A stretch of 32,649 nt of DNA from an uncultured Hungatella sp. (GCA_910585645.1 CAJUFP010000049.1:1-32649), one strand, 5' to 3'; positions 18,018-25,206 are shown, counted from the first letter of the stretch. Numbers and translations are program-made. The notes: a model not told the origin generated them from the letters alone.

Positions 18018-18756
18018 CTATGCTGTATTTTTATCACGCCTGGAATTTTCCATAGTGCTTATGGCAGGAGGAGTTGAAGAACTTCCGTGTTTTATCCTTA
18101 CGGAGCCAGAGAAAACAGATCAAAAGGATATGACAAAAGCAATCCATAGTCTGGTCATAAAGGGATTTGTTCAAATAAAAGCTACAGGATTATGGTTGGT
18201 TCCGTGGCTGGCCAAGATGATAGAAGTCATTAAAAACTCAATCGAGGTACTATTTATGGAACCGGGGGATAGCAGTCAGCCCCAAAGGATTGTATATCTG
18301 GGGCAGCAAGCAGTTGTTTTGGAAAACACGACTGAAATTAACCAGGAATTTCGAATAATGCTGAAAAGTTCTGGAGATCTTTGGCCATGGATCGAGGAAG
18401 TTTTTGATATTCCGGATGTGCATAGCGGTTCAAAAGACGAAGCTCTGGAACTGATTCGATTAAGCAAATCGGCGGGAGCGGAAATTGATCAGTTCCGGGA
18501 TGTGGGATACTCTGAAAATTGTAGCGGAATTCATTGTTGGATGAAAAAAATAAAAGATGAAATGGGAGACCAGCCGCTTATAGGCATACGTCTGATAGGA
18601 AGTACAGATAGATCGTTAGGTTGGGATCTGATCATAGTTCCTGGCAGTATGAATTTGTGGTTTCTATATAGTGACGGACATTTTCTTGAGATTGTGCCGG
18701 ATTCTATGGAATTAAGAAAGGAAATGCGAAAGCTATTCTGGAGGGGAGAAAAATGA
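18010..18756 (+). CDS. Unidentified 248-aa T7SS-locus protein (possible EspG-like fold)
   Basis: No family is recognised with confidence. The protein is soluble, with no signal peptide or membrane span. The opening (LSRLEFSIVLMAGGVEELPC) and the following alternation of helices and beta strands (GLWLVPWLAKM, IVYLGQQAVVLE, SLGWDLIIVPGSMNLWFLYS) recall the general layout of EspG-type T7SS chaperones of Actinobacteria, which hold WXG/PPE substrates in the cytoplasm. This is a pattern impression only. AAGGAG (17993-17998) precedes ATG 18010. It overlaps the LytTR gene by 8 nt and the EsaB-like gene by 4 nt, so it is translationally coupled inside the core secretion cluster. That position favours a machine component or substrate adaptor over an effector. 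Confidence 0.7.
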   Translation: MCDYAVFLSRLEFSIVLMAGGVEELPCFILTEPEKTDQKDMTKAIHSLVIKGFVQIKATGLWLVPWLAKMIEVIKNSIEVLFMEPGDSSQPQRIVYLGQQAVVLENTTEINQEFRIMLKSSGDLWPWIEEVFDIPDVHSGSKDEALELIRLSKSAGAEIDQFRDVGYSENCSGIHCWMKKIKDEMGDQPLIGIRLIGSTDRSLGWDLIIVPGSMNLWFLYSDGHFLEIVPDSMELRKEMRKLFWRGEK

Positions 18757-19001
18757 TCATTGTGGATATTGAGGTTCCTTCTATTGAGAGAAAATATCAA
18801 TTTAGTGTGGAGGAGCAGGTTTCAGCAGAAACTATAATCGCTGAATTGGCAGAGGTGATCTGCCAAAAAGAGCAATGTACACTAAAAGGAGATGTGTCTG
18901 ATTTATGTCTGTGCGCAGGGGAGTGCGGACGAATACTGAATCGTAGCGAATCTCTGGCCAGGCAAGGCATAGCCAATGCGGACTGGCTTTTACTTGTGTA
19001 A
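18753..19001 (+). CDS. esaB: EsaB/YukD-like ubiquitin-fold T7SS protein
   Basis: 82 aa, the size of the small cytoplasmic EsaB/YukD family found in Firmicutes T7SS loci. The sequence opens MIIVDIEVPSIERKYQFSV and follows the ubiquitin-like pattern: strand, strand, helix (ETIIAELAEVI), then short strands ending ADWLLLV. EsaB is needed for secretion in characterised systems, though its exact job is unsettled. Here it overlaps the preceding gene by 4 nt (ATGA) and is the last gene of the tightly coupled block essC-LytTR-unknown-esaB. A gap of about 106 nt follows. The family call rests on length, predicted fold pattern and context rather than a diagnostic motif. Confidence 0.78.
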   Translation: MIIVDIEVPSIERKYQFSVEEQVSAETIIAELAEVICQKEQCTLKGDVSDLCLCAGECGRILNRSESLARQGIANADWLLLV

Positions 19002-19051
19002 AAGATATGACCTGCCATTCATCCTGAAAACCTAACTGTTTGTCAGTTATT

Positions 19052-19080
19052 TCTCGAAAAAACGACGGTCATGATATACT
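19052..19080 (+). promoter_or_regulatory. Possible internal extended -10 promoter before the substrate genes
   Basis: In the 106-nt gap after esaB, TGATATACT (19072-19080) forms an extended -10 (TGn TATACT). The region 17 bp upstream (TCTCGA) is a poor -35. It would start a transcript of the small helical/WXG100 genes separately from the machine genes. A short hairpin AACTG/CAGTT lies just upstream. Evidence is weak. Confidence 0.3.
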
Positions 19081-19107
19081 GAGGATGTTTGAAGGAGATG
19101 ACAGCCA

Positions 19108-19482
19108 ATGCAGGTGAGTATAAAGACAGCGCCAATGAACATTGTATCAGATGATATGATCTGTATGCAGAGAAAAATAAATATATGTATATCAGAGTTA
19201 GCGCAGATCAGACGGGAGCTTGGCTCGTTATCCGGTTTGGAAGAGTCTATCGTCCAGATAAGGCAATGTGAAGAAGAACTAGAAATACAGGTAAGCTATT
19301 GTATATTGTTGGGAAACGCAATCTGTCAGATATGCAGGCAATATACAGATACAGAATATATAGCTATTGATTATAGTGAGGATGTGAGGAGAAAAGCGCA
19401 GAGAGGCTCAGTCGGCAATCGGACTTTAAAGGAGCTTTATTCTTTATTTAACACTGTATTTTTCACAAAGGGGGGAGATTAG
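19108..19482 (+). CDS. Small helical T7SS-associated protein (related to N-terminus of the 25555 protein)
   Basis: 124 aa, mostly alpha-helical, no signal peptide or WXG motif. It aligns by eye over about 80 residues with the N-terminal domain of the 409-aa protein at 25555-26784. Shared features include I..C..EL..I...L, a QC pair, a Y about 10 residues later and QIC(R/Q)xY. In T7SS loci such short helical proteins usually act as Esx-like partners or targeting factors of larger substrates, so this could be the stand-alone partner or a reduced copy of the effector's targeting domain (inference). AAGGAG (19092-19097) lies 10 nt before the ATG. The next gene, a WXG100 protein, starts 1 nt after its stop, indicating coupling. 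Confidence 0.7.
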   Translation: MQVSIKTAPMNIVSDDMICMQRKINICISELAQIRRELGSLSGLEESIVQIRQCEEELEIQVSYCILLGNAICQICRQYTDTEYIAIDYSEDVRRKAQRGSVGNRTLKELYSLFNTVFFTKGGD

Positions 19483-19483
19483 G

Positions 19484-19789
19484 TTGGCAGTCAAAGAAAT
19501 TTCAATCGATACCGGGATTCTTTCCAGGGATATCGATCAATTAGGTATATTACTTGGACGCTTGAAAAAGGATAAAGAGAAGATGATTCAAGAGATACAG
19601 GAGTTAAATACCATGTGGAAGGGGCCATCTAACCAAGCATTTAATACTCAATTTAAGTCCGACTGCACATCATTTGAGAATTTGTGCAAAACGATTCAGG
19701 AAATGATCCAATCTATGGAACATGCGAAGACAGAGTATGAGTTGTGTGATAATAAGGTCAATGGCTTGATCAACGCGCTTAAGATATAA
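19484..19789 (+). CDS. WXG100 family protein 1 (WKG)
   Basis: 101 aa, the typical WXG100 length: helix, turn with TMWKGPSNQAF in the middle, second helix. WXG100 proteins are small helical hairpins secreted as dimers by T7SS and often act as substrates plus targeting partners. The start is TTG at 19484 behind a GGGGGAG ribosome site, 1 nt after the previous gene. It is the first of five WXG100-type genes in a row. No YxxxD/E secretion motif is obvious at the C-terminus, so it may ride on a partner. Confidence 0.9.
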   Translation: MAVKEISIDTGILSRDIDQLGILLGRLKKDKEKMIQEIQELNTMWKGPSNQAFNTQFKSDCTSFENLCKTIQEMIQSMEHAKTEYELCDNKVNGLINALKI

Positions 19790-19806
19790 GATTAGGAGGG
19801 TATAAC

Positions 19807-20166
19807 ATGGCACAGTGGACAACAGAAGGTATACTGGATGCGAAGACCAGATTTCAAGGGTCTAGTATTCTTGTGGATACCAATACTATGATTGCCAAGG
19901 CGAATACGGTATCTTCTGTTATCTCGGATGTAGAGAGGACTTTTCAGGAACTACAGAGAGTTGTTAATAAAACTGCCAGCTATTGGATTGGGATTGCAGG
20001 GGATCATCACCGGAAGATGTTTCAGGCGGAACAGGATGATATCACATTTATACTGAATCGGTTAAAAGAGCATCCGGAAGATTTAAAACTAATGGCAGGA
20101 AACTTTGAGCTGACAGAACGGAATCTAACAGAACTTAACCGGCAGTTGCGCAGCGACTATATTTAG
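19807..20166 (+). CDS. WXG100-like protein 2 (WIG) with NRxLRSDYI tail
   Basis: 119 aa, two long helices around a WIG turn (ASYWIGIAGDHHRKMF), slightly longer than typical WXG100 proteins. The C-terminus ends NRQLRSDYI, very close to the end of the WXG100-like protein at 20891-21202 (NRSLKTDYI), a possible shared export or interaction motif. Good ribosome site (TTAGGAGG) before ATG 19807. Spacing to neighbours is 17 nt and 8 nt, so it is co-transcribed with the other Esx-like genes. Confidence 0.85.
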   Translation: MAQWTTEGILDAKTRFQGSSILVDTNTMIAKANTVSSVISDVERTFQELQRVVNKTASYWIGIAGDHHRKMFQAEQDDITFILNRLKEHPEDLKLMAGNFELTERNLTELNRQLRSDYI

Positions 20167-20174
20167 GAGGCGGC

Positions 20175-20486
20175 ATGAAGAGCAGATCGAAAATCAGGAT
20201 GGATTTTGCAAAGGCCAAGGCAGATGCAGATAAAATTGATCGGATTGCGTCAACTATGAGGAATCTTTCTAGGAGAGATCTAGAAAGTTCGATGAATAAT
20301 CTGGCAGCAGCATGGACAGGAGCGAATTCAAGACTATTTCTAAAAAAGGAGGAACAATTGCAGCGGAATATGGATCAGACAGTGAGGGAACTATTTGATA
20401 TTGCCGCTGACATACGCAGAATTGCTCGTCAGGTATATGAAGCTGAAATGCGGGCATACGAGATTGCAATTCGCAGAGATAGCTGA
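20175..20486 (+). CDS. WXG100 family protein 3 (WTG)
   Basis: 103 aa helical hairpin with a WTG turn (AAAWTGANSRLF). Very basic N-terminus (MKSRSKIRMDFAKAKADADK). AGGAGG (20165-20170) lies 4 nt before ATG. The start is 8 nt after the previous gene, suggesting a co-produced pair with protein 2. A 79-nt gap with a hairpin follows before the next WXG gene. Confidence 0.88.
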   Translation: MKSRSKIRMDFAKAKADADKIDRIASTMRNLSRRDLESSMNNLAAAWTGANSRLFLKKEEQLQRNMDQTVRELFDIAADIRRIARQVYEAEMRAYEIAIRRDS

Positions 20487-20503
20487 GCATTTTCGGAGAT
20501 TGT

Positions 20504-20535
20504 ATGTAAACTATTTGGAAAACCAATAGTTACAT
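20504..20535 (+). other. Intergenic mRNA hairpin before the Esx pair
   Basis: The left arm (20504-20518) pairs with the right arm CCAATAGTTACAT (20523-20535) over about 13 bp with two single-base bulges and an AAAA loop. No T-run follows. Its place just upstream of a WXG100 pair suggests an RNA processing or 5'-stabilising element rather than a terminator. Confidence 0.5.
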
Positions 20536-20565
20536 AATATAAAGAAAAACAGGAGGATCTATATT

Positions 20566-20865
20566 ATGGCTAAGATCAGAGTAACCCCGCAAACTCTTAG
20601 GAGTAGAGCAAATGAGCTAGAAACCTTAAACAATAAGTTTAAAAGCGAGGTGACAAAATTAAGGAGTCAGAATTCTACTTTGGGTAACCAGTGGAAAGGC
20701 GATGCCCGCAATGCGTTTGATAAAGAATTTCAGAAGGATGCAACAAAGTTTGATGAATTCCATAAGGGTATTCAGGAATTTATCCGTGTACTGCGTGCCA
20801 ATGCGGATGAGTATGACAAAGTTGAGAACACGAATACCAGTATTGCAAGCGTAAGAAATTCATAA
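20566..20865 (+). CDS. WXG100 family protein 4 (EsxA-like, WKG)
   Basis: 99 aa with the most canonical WXG100 layout in the locus: VTPQTLRSRANEL helix, NQWKGDARNAFDKEF turn, second helix ending in a DEYDKVE region. The LRANADEYDKVEN stretch contains a YxxxE-type arrangement (YDKVE), matching the T7SS YxxxD/E export signal. A strong AGGAGG site precedes ATG 20566. It and the next gene (26-nt gap) form a bounded pair between two hairpins and are the best candidates for the main EsxA/EsxB-type substrates. Confidence 0.93.
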   Translation: MAKIRVTPQTLRSRANELETLNNKFKSEVTKLRSQNSTLGNQWKGDARNAFDKEFQKDATKFDEFHKGIQEFIRVLRANADEYDKVENTNTSIASVRNS

Positions 20866-20890
20866 AATTATTAAAAAGGAGATTACAACG

Positions 20891-21202
20891 ATGCAAGGTG
20901 AATTATTAGTAACCCCCCAAGTCCTTAAAAACACGTCCAATTCTTTTGAGCAGAGTAACAGATCTGTAAAGTCCACTACGGATACCATGATGCAGAAAGT
21001 AAACTCTTTAAAAAGCGCTTTCGAAGGCGATGCGGCCAATGCTTATATTCAGCAATTTAGCCGTTTACAGGATGATATGAATCAGATTAGCAAAAAGATT
21101 TCGGAGCATGTTAAGGATCTACAGGATATGGCATCCAACTATGAAAAGTCAGAGCAGAGAAATGTTCAGTCAAACAGATCACTGAAAACAGATTATATTT
21201 AA
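20891..21202 (+). CDS. WXG100-like protein 5 (EsxB-like, FEG turn) with NRxLKTDYI tail
   Basis: 103 aa helical hairpin. The turn reads SAFEGDAANAY, so Trp of WXG is replaced by Phe, a substitution known in partner-type WXG proteins. It also has VTPQVLKNT at the start, like protein 4. The C-terminus ends NRSLKTDYI, matching the tail of protein 2 (NRQLRSDYI). AAAAGGAG precedes ATG 20891. It probably dimerises with protein 4 encoded just upstream. A hairpin follows its stop. Confidence 0.88.
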   Translation: MQGELLVTPQVLKNTSNSFEQSNRSVKSTTDTMMQKVNSLKSAFEGDAANAYIQQFSRLQDDMNQISKKISEHVKDLQDMASNYEKSEQRNVQSNRSLKTDYI

Positions 21203-21221
21203 AAGCTTGCTGATAAAAACA

Positions 21222-21258
21222 AAGGCTTTGCTCTAAGGGATATGTAGGGCAAAGCCTT
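21222..21258 (+). other. Intergenic mRNA hairpin after the Esx pair
   Basis: AAGGCTTTGC (21222-21231) pairs perfectly with GCAAAGCCTT (21249-21258) around a 17-nt loop. The following bases (GAGAGGATTG) hold the ribosome site of the next gene, not a T-run, so termination is unlikely. It could protect the 3' end of a processed Esx mRNA or reduce downstream expression. Confidence 0.6.
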
Positions 21259-21271
21259 GAGAGGATTGTGA

Positions 21272-22825
21272 ATGTTTATGGAAAGAATTTGGAGCAGAGG
21301 GATTCTGGGGGGAGTATTAGCGGTGTTTTTTTGTACCCATTTTGCGCTAGCGGCTGTGGAGGCAGGAGGTATTCTCAGTTTTGGAAATGAGGATAAAAAC
21401 ATTGTTTTGTATATTCAGGACCCCGGAGAGAATTATGAGATTCAATGTCAGATTGGCACCAGCGAAGTTGAGAAGATTGAGAGCCATCCTATTGCACAGG
21501 AGGCTGTTCCCATAGAAACAATCATTTTATTGGATAATTCTCTTTCCGTTGTGGATAAATATCGTCCTATGATTCGTACCGTTATGTCGGAACTTGCAGC
21601 AAACAGGATGAATGGAGAACAGTTTACAATCGCTGTATTTTCGGATCAGATTGAGTATCTTGTTGAAAAATGTACGGATTATGCACAGGTAAAGCAGGTT
21701 ATAGACGGAATCACTTATCATGACCAGGAGACCTATTTGACGGATGTGCTCTATAGCATGTTGTCAGATATGAACAAGAAACAGAATATAGAAAATAAGG
21801 CAGCTTTGAAGCGAATCATCATCATTTCAGATGGTGTTGACAATAAATCCATCGGTTATACTAAGGAGGAACTGTACGGCGCTTTGGAGAAAACACCGTA
21901 TCCGATTTTTACGTTAGGATGTACATACAAAAAGAATAACGAACAGCTGAAAAATATGTTTGCACTGTCAAGAATGACTGGCGGAGAGTCTTGGCTTATG
22001 GATGATGTATCTGATCCTATGGAGATCGTAAATGGTGTTTCTTCTTTAAATCGTGCTCTCAAAGTGGTTGTGACGCCAAAGGAAACGGATTGCGACGGGA
22101 CCCGCAGAGGTATTAATCTGATTGTCCGTTCCGGTGATAAAAGTGTTTCAGACTCTGTTGAGATGACAATGCCTTTTGTGACGATTGCAGAAACGGTGGA
22201 ATCATCTACGGAAGAACTGTCTCAGAAACCTTTGGATGAGATAGTTGTGACAGAGGTTGTCACAGAGCCGGCAGAGACAAAATCCGAATCCCCGGGAGAA
22301 CTGTCAGGTGCTTTGATGATCGGAGGAGGCGTCCTGCTGTCAGGCATGATCGCCGGAGCGATTATTTTTTTAAGACGGAGACATGAGGAGAAGGAACGTT
22401 TTGTTCGGGCAGACCCAAAGACAGATCAGAGAATGAATGGCAATGGCAGAAAGCATGTAACGCAGATGGCTGATGGGGAGGAGGTTATCCAAAAACGGTC
22501 AACCATGTTTGTATGGGGCCAGGAAGCGGCTCATACACTGATTTTGGAGGATGTAAATAATCCTATCAGACGTTTTGAGGTGTCCTTAGATACATCTATC
22601 TTGGTGGGCTATGATGAGGAGTGCCAAATTCACTTGGATTATGAGGAAACGGTTTCTGGAAGACATTGTCGAATCTATGGGATTAACGGCAAAATTTTTG
22701 TAGAGAATCTTAGTCAGTCTAATGGTACTTATGTGGATGGTCAGAAGATTACAGGAGCAGTGGAGATTTTTACAGGATGCGTACTGAAGCTGGGAAATCT
22801 TAAGATGAGAGTTGAGATACGATGA
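21272..22825 (+). CDS. VWA domain-transmembrane-FHA domain protein
   Basis: 517 aa. Residues 1 to about 30 form a signal peptide or anchor. An extracytoplasmic VWA domain (about 82-275) has the MIDAS motif DNSLS (88-92), a later ETYLTD and IISDGVDN, so metal-dependent ligand binding is likely. A Thr/Glu/Pro-rich stalk (about 305-345) leads to one membrane span (about 347-368) followed by RRRHEEKE. The cytoplasmic C-terminus is a canonical FHA domain (about 430-517) with SGRH (about 463-466) and SNGTYVDG. It joins an outside ligand-binding domain to an inside phosphothreonine reader, and could dock the secretion complex or transmit a surface signal. AGGA lies 6 nt before ATG 21272, and the end overlaps the PP2C gene by 4 nt. 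Confidence 0.92.
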   Translation: MFMERIWSRGILGGVLAVFFCTHFALAAVEAGGILSFGNEDKNIVLYIQDPGENYEIQCQIGTSEVEKIESHPIAQEAVPIETIILLDNSLSVVDKYRPMIRTVMSELAANRMNGEQFTIAVFSDQIEYLVEKCTDYAQVKQVIDGITYHDQETYLTDVLYSMLSDMNKKQNIENKAALKRIIIISDGVDNKSIGYTKEELYGALEKTPYPIFTLGCTYKKNNEQLKNMFALSRMTGGESWLMDDVSDPMEIVNGVSSLNRALKVVVTPKETDCDGTRRGINLIVRSGDKSVSDSVEMTMPFVTIAETVESSTEELSQKPLDEIVVTEVVTEPAETKSESPGELSGALMIGGGVLLSGMIAGAIIFLRRRHEEKERFVRADPKTDQRMNGNGRKHVTQMADGEEVIQKRSTMFVWGQEAAHTLILEDVNNPIRRFEVSLDTSILVGYDEECQIHLDYEETVSGRHCRIYGINGKIFVENLSQSNGTYVDGQKITGAVEIFTGCVLKLGNLKMRVEIR

Positions 22826-23583
22826 AGGGGATTCAATACACAGCATTCAGTGAGGCCGGATTACGGATGAAGGAAAATCAGGATTCTCTGTTCTGTGGAG
22901 TCAGTGGTACGTCAGGCCTTTTTTTGGTGTCGGATGGTATGGGTGGCCATGAGAACGGAGCGTGGGCCAGCAGGACAATCATCAACAAAGCATCAGCCTG
23001 GTGGGATAGCTACCAAATTTCTATGGAAAAATCTGATTTTTTGAAATCAGTTCATCAATTAAAGGAAGTTTTTTCTGATGCTAACAGGGAGATTTACAGT
23101 AAAACGGAAAAAAATTTCATATGTGGCGCAACCCTTACTGCTTTGTGGATAGAGAAAAATGCCTGGGCTGTATTTTCTTGTGGGGACAGCCGATGTTATG
23201 AGACACAGGGTGGCATTCTAAAAAGAAGATTTTTCCAGCTGACAAGGGATGATGTGTGGGAAAATCAATTGGAAAATGTTCGAGGTATGACCAGACAGGA
23301 AATTCTGGCCAATAAGAATTACGGACTTTTAGTAAGGGCAGTAGGGGTGCAATCCCAATTTCAGTGTTCCATACAAAGCAATCAATGTAGAGAGAGGACA
23401 TTATTTCTTCTATGTAGCGATGGCATTTACAAGTATTGTTCACATGAGATTCTGAAAAAAGCGGCGTTTTGTGGGGTGCGAGGATGGGATTTGAAAGCTG
23501 CGTCCGCGGAGATTATACGTCAAGTATTTCTAAATGGGGCAGGAGATAACTTATCATTGGTTTTGGTGAGGGCCAATAAATGA
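22822..23583 (+). CDS. PP2C-family Ser/Thr protein phosphatase
   Basis: 253 aa, single cytoplasmic PPM/PP2C domain. The metal-binding and catalytic motifs are all present: NQD (19-21), SDGMGGH (37-43), GATLT, CGDSR, CSDGIY and GAGDNLS with D242. It should remove phosphate from Ser/Thr residues in a Mn/Mg-dependent way, opposing the kinase encoded at 8687. ATG overlaps the VWA-FHA stop (ATGA), so reader and eraser are translationally coupled. An equivalent kinase/phosphatase/FHA set is known from type VI secretion (PpkA/PppA/Fha). Here it sits in a type VII locus. Confidence 0.95.
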   Translation: MKGIQYTAFSEAGLRMKENQDSLFCGVSGTSGLFLVSDGMGGHENGAWASRTIINKASAWWDSYQISMEKSDFLKSVHQLKEVFSDANREIYSKTEKNFICGATLTALWIEKNAWAVFSCGDSRCYETQGGILKRRFFQLTRDDVWENQLENVRGMTRQEILANKNYGLLVRAVGVQSQFQCSIQSNQCRERTLFLLCSDGIYKYCSHEILKKAAFCGVRGWDLKAASAEIIRQVFLNGAGDNLSLVLVRANK

Positions 23584-23607
23584 TCACACGAGAAAGGTAA
23601 TGGTGGT

Positions 23608-24825
23608 ATGGGAGAGCTTAAGATAAAACCTCAGAAAATCAGGTCAACTGCGCAGGATATGAACCATATTGCCAAACAGATGAGAGAGCTTGAGAGTCAA
23701 ATACGGAATATCCAGTACGGGCTAGGTTTTGAGGTAGCTCAGAAAGAGCGGGTTCGGCAACGTTTGAAAACAGCCGAAAAAGATACGGCGGATCAGTATA
23801 AAGGAATCTATAATTCAACTTCCACATTAAATAATATTGTAAATACATACGAAACAACGGAGAGAGGTCTTGCAGGATCTACGACACCGCGGTATGATAT
23901 GATAAGGGATACCGTGTTGGATAACATCAAAGAGGCAATTATATTGGGAGGCAGTAGTCTGGGAACCAGTCTAAATGAACACCTTCCAGTAATTGGCCCT
24001 GGCATGCTGATCGGTAAGATTCTGGATGGAACTTCCCCTGGCTACACTTATGAGCATTTTGAGACCAAAGAAAAATATGGTGGGGAGATAAAACTGCCAG
24101 AAGGCATCAAACAGGGTGAAAAAACTTTTGTTTCTATTAATAATTCTAATGATGAACTAAAACAAAGTGATATAAAGGCATTTAAGTTATGGGATAAGTC
24201 CTGGAAAGATACGAAGTCCTTTTTTCATTCCGAGGATGCTATTGGCGACAAAGATGACAGTCATATAAGCTATAAATTTGATGTTCTAAAGCGGGAGACA
24301 TCTGCAGAAATTTATGCAGGGGTATACGATACAGATTCGGTTACAGGAGCGAAACAGATACGGGGGGCTTTTGGAGGTTCCTTGGGATTTACTATGTCAG
24401 CTCTTTCGGCATCTGCAGAATCTCAGTTGGGAAATTCAGATTTTGGGGTATATGGCAAGGCTGAAATGTCGGCAGGAAAGGTTGAGGCTAAAGCTACAGG
24501 GGTCGTGGGGGTTAGAGATGCTGAAGGTAATTTCAATCCAACAGTACATGGAAAGGTTTCAGCAGAAGCCATAGCGGCAGAGGTATCAGGAAAAGCTGGT
24601 GTGAAAGTTTTAGGGGCCGATATTGGAGTTAAGGGTTCATTAAACATAGGAGTGGGGGCGCATGCGGAGGCTGGAATTAAAAATGGCATATTTAGTCTTG
24701 ATGTAGGGGCTTCCTTCGGAATTGGCGGTAGCGTAAAGCTTGAGGTCGATATAGGCGGAGTTGTGAATGCTGTATCTGGCACAGCACAGTCAGTTTGGAG
24801 TACGGTTACAGATTGGTTTAGATAG
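23608..24825 (+). CDS. Candidate T7SS substrate: helical N-terminus plus Gly/Ala-rich repetitive C-terminus
   Basis: 405 aa, no classical signal peptide. Residues about 1-95 are helical and Esx-like in layout (LKIKPQKIRSTAQDM, then NTYETTERGLAG), although no clear WXG turn is seen. A middle part (about 105-215) contains a hydrophobic Gly-rich stretch (EHLPVIGPGMLIGKIL). The C-terminal half (about 250-395) consists of alternating short segments rich in Gly, Ala, Val and Ser (VHGKVSAEAIAAEVSGKAGV, LNIGVGAHAEAGI), suggesting an extended beta structure or membrane-interacting sheet. It ends VWSTVTDWFR. No enzymatic motif is recognised. By position after the WXG genes and before two DUF4176 genes, it is probably exported and may be an effector or a surface structure. 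The ribosome site is weak (AAAGG). Confidence 0.7.
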   Translation: MGELKIKPQKIRSTAQDMNHIAKQMRELESQIRNIQYGLGFEVAQKERVRQRLKTAEKDTADQYKGIYNSTSTLNNIVNTYETTERGLAGSTTPRYDMIRDTVLDNIKEAIILGGSSLGTSLNEHLPVIGPGMLIGKILDGTSPGYTYEHFETKEKYGGEIKLPEGIKQGEKTFVSINNSNDELKQSDIKAFKLWDKSWKDTKSFFHSEDAIGDKDDSHISYKFDVLKRETSAEIYAGVYDTDSVTGAKQIRGAFGGSLGFTMSALSASAESQLGNSDFGVYGKAEMSAGKVEAKATGVVGVRDAEGNFNPTVHGKVSAEAIAAEVSGKAGVKVLGADIGVKGSLNIGVGAHAEAGIKNGIFSLDVGASFGIGGSVKLEVDIGGVVNAVSGTAQSVWSTVTDWFR

Positions 24826-24870
24826 TTGGATATAAAACATATAGCATATTATTAAGAAAGGAACTGTAGT

Positions 24871-25206
24871 ATGACAAAGGGTATCAGTTATTTTCCGATA
24901 GGAACAGTAGTGGTCTTAAGGGACTCCACCGCAGCTACTATAATTTCCGGCTATTTGGCGGAGAATGCCGCTATGCCGGGATATATCTGGGATTACTCCG
25001 GCTTTTTATATCCGATTGGTTTAAGAGATGAGAACGAGGTGTATACGTTTGATCATACACAGATTGAACAGATATTAGCGATTGGCTATCAGGATGGAGA
25101 GTGTTTTGCGTTTATGAACACTCTTAGAGCTTCTGCAGGAAAGATTGTCCAAATTGATGACGCAAAGAAAGCATCGTTTAAGGCAGAAGAAGGAGAGAAT
25201 GAGTAG
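24871..25206 (+). CDS. DUF4176 family protein 1
   Basis: 111 aa. It matches the DUF4176 pattern: (F/L)PIGTVVVLR near the start, WDYSGFLYPIG in the middle, then FDHTQIEQILAIGYQD. The family is small and cytoplasmic, and is commonly encoded beside LXG/WXG-type T7SS substrates in Firmicutes, which suggests an export-adaptor or effector-partner role; the biochemical function is not settled. It has a C-terminal extension with an acidic tail compared with the other two copies. AAGGAA precedes the ATG. It follows the Gly/Ala-rich candidate substrate by 45 nt. Confidence 0.85.
   Translation: MTKGISYFPIGTVVVLRDSTAATIISGYLAENAAMPGYIWDYSGFLYPIGLRDENEVYTFDHTQIEQILAIGYQDGECFAFMNTLRASAGKIVQIDDAKKASFKAEEGENE

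Noticed and set aside
21222..21258. Hairpin after the Esx pair as an intrinsic terminator
   Set aside because: No T-run follows, and the next bases are the ribosome site of the VWA-FHA gene, so transcription must read through at least partly.
8687..23583. Interpreting the kinase/PP2C/FHA set as part of a type VI secretion system
   Set aside because: No sheath, VgrG, Hcp or TssM-like proteins are present; EssC, EsaB-like and WXG100 genes define a type VII system.
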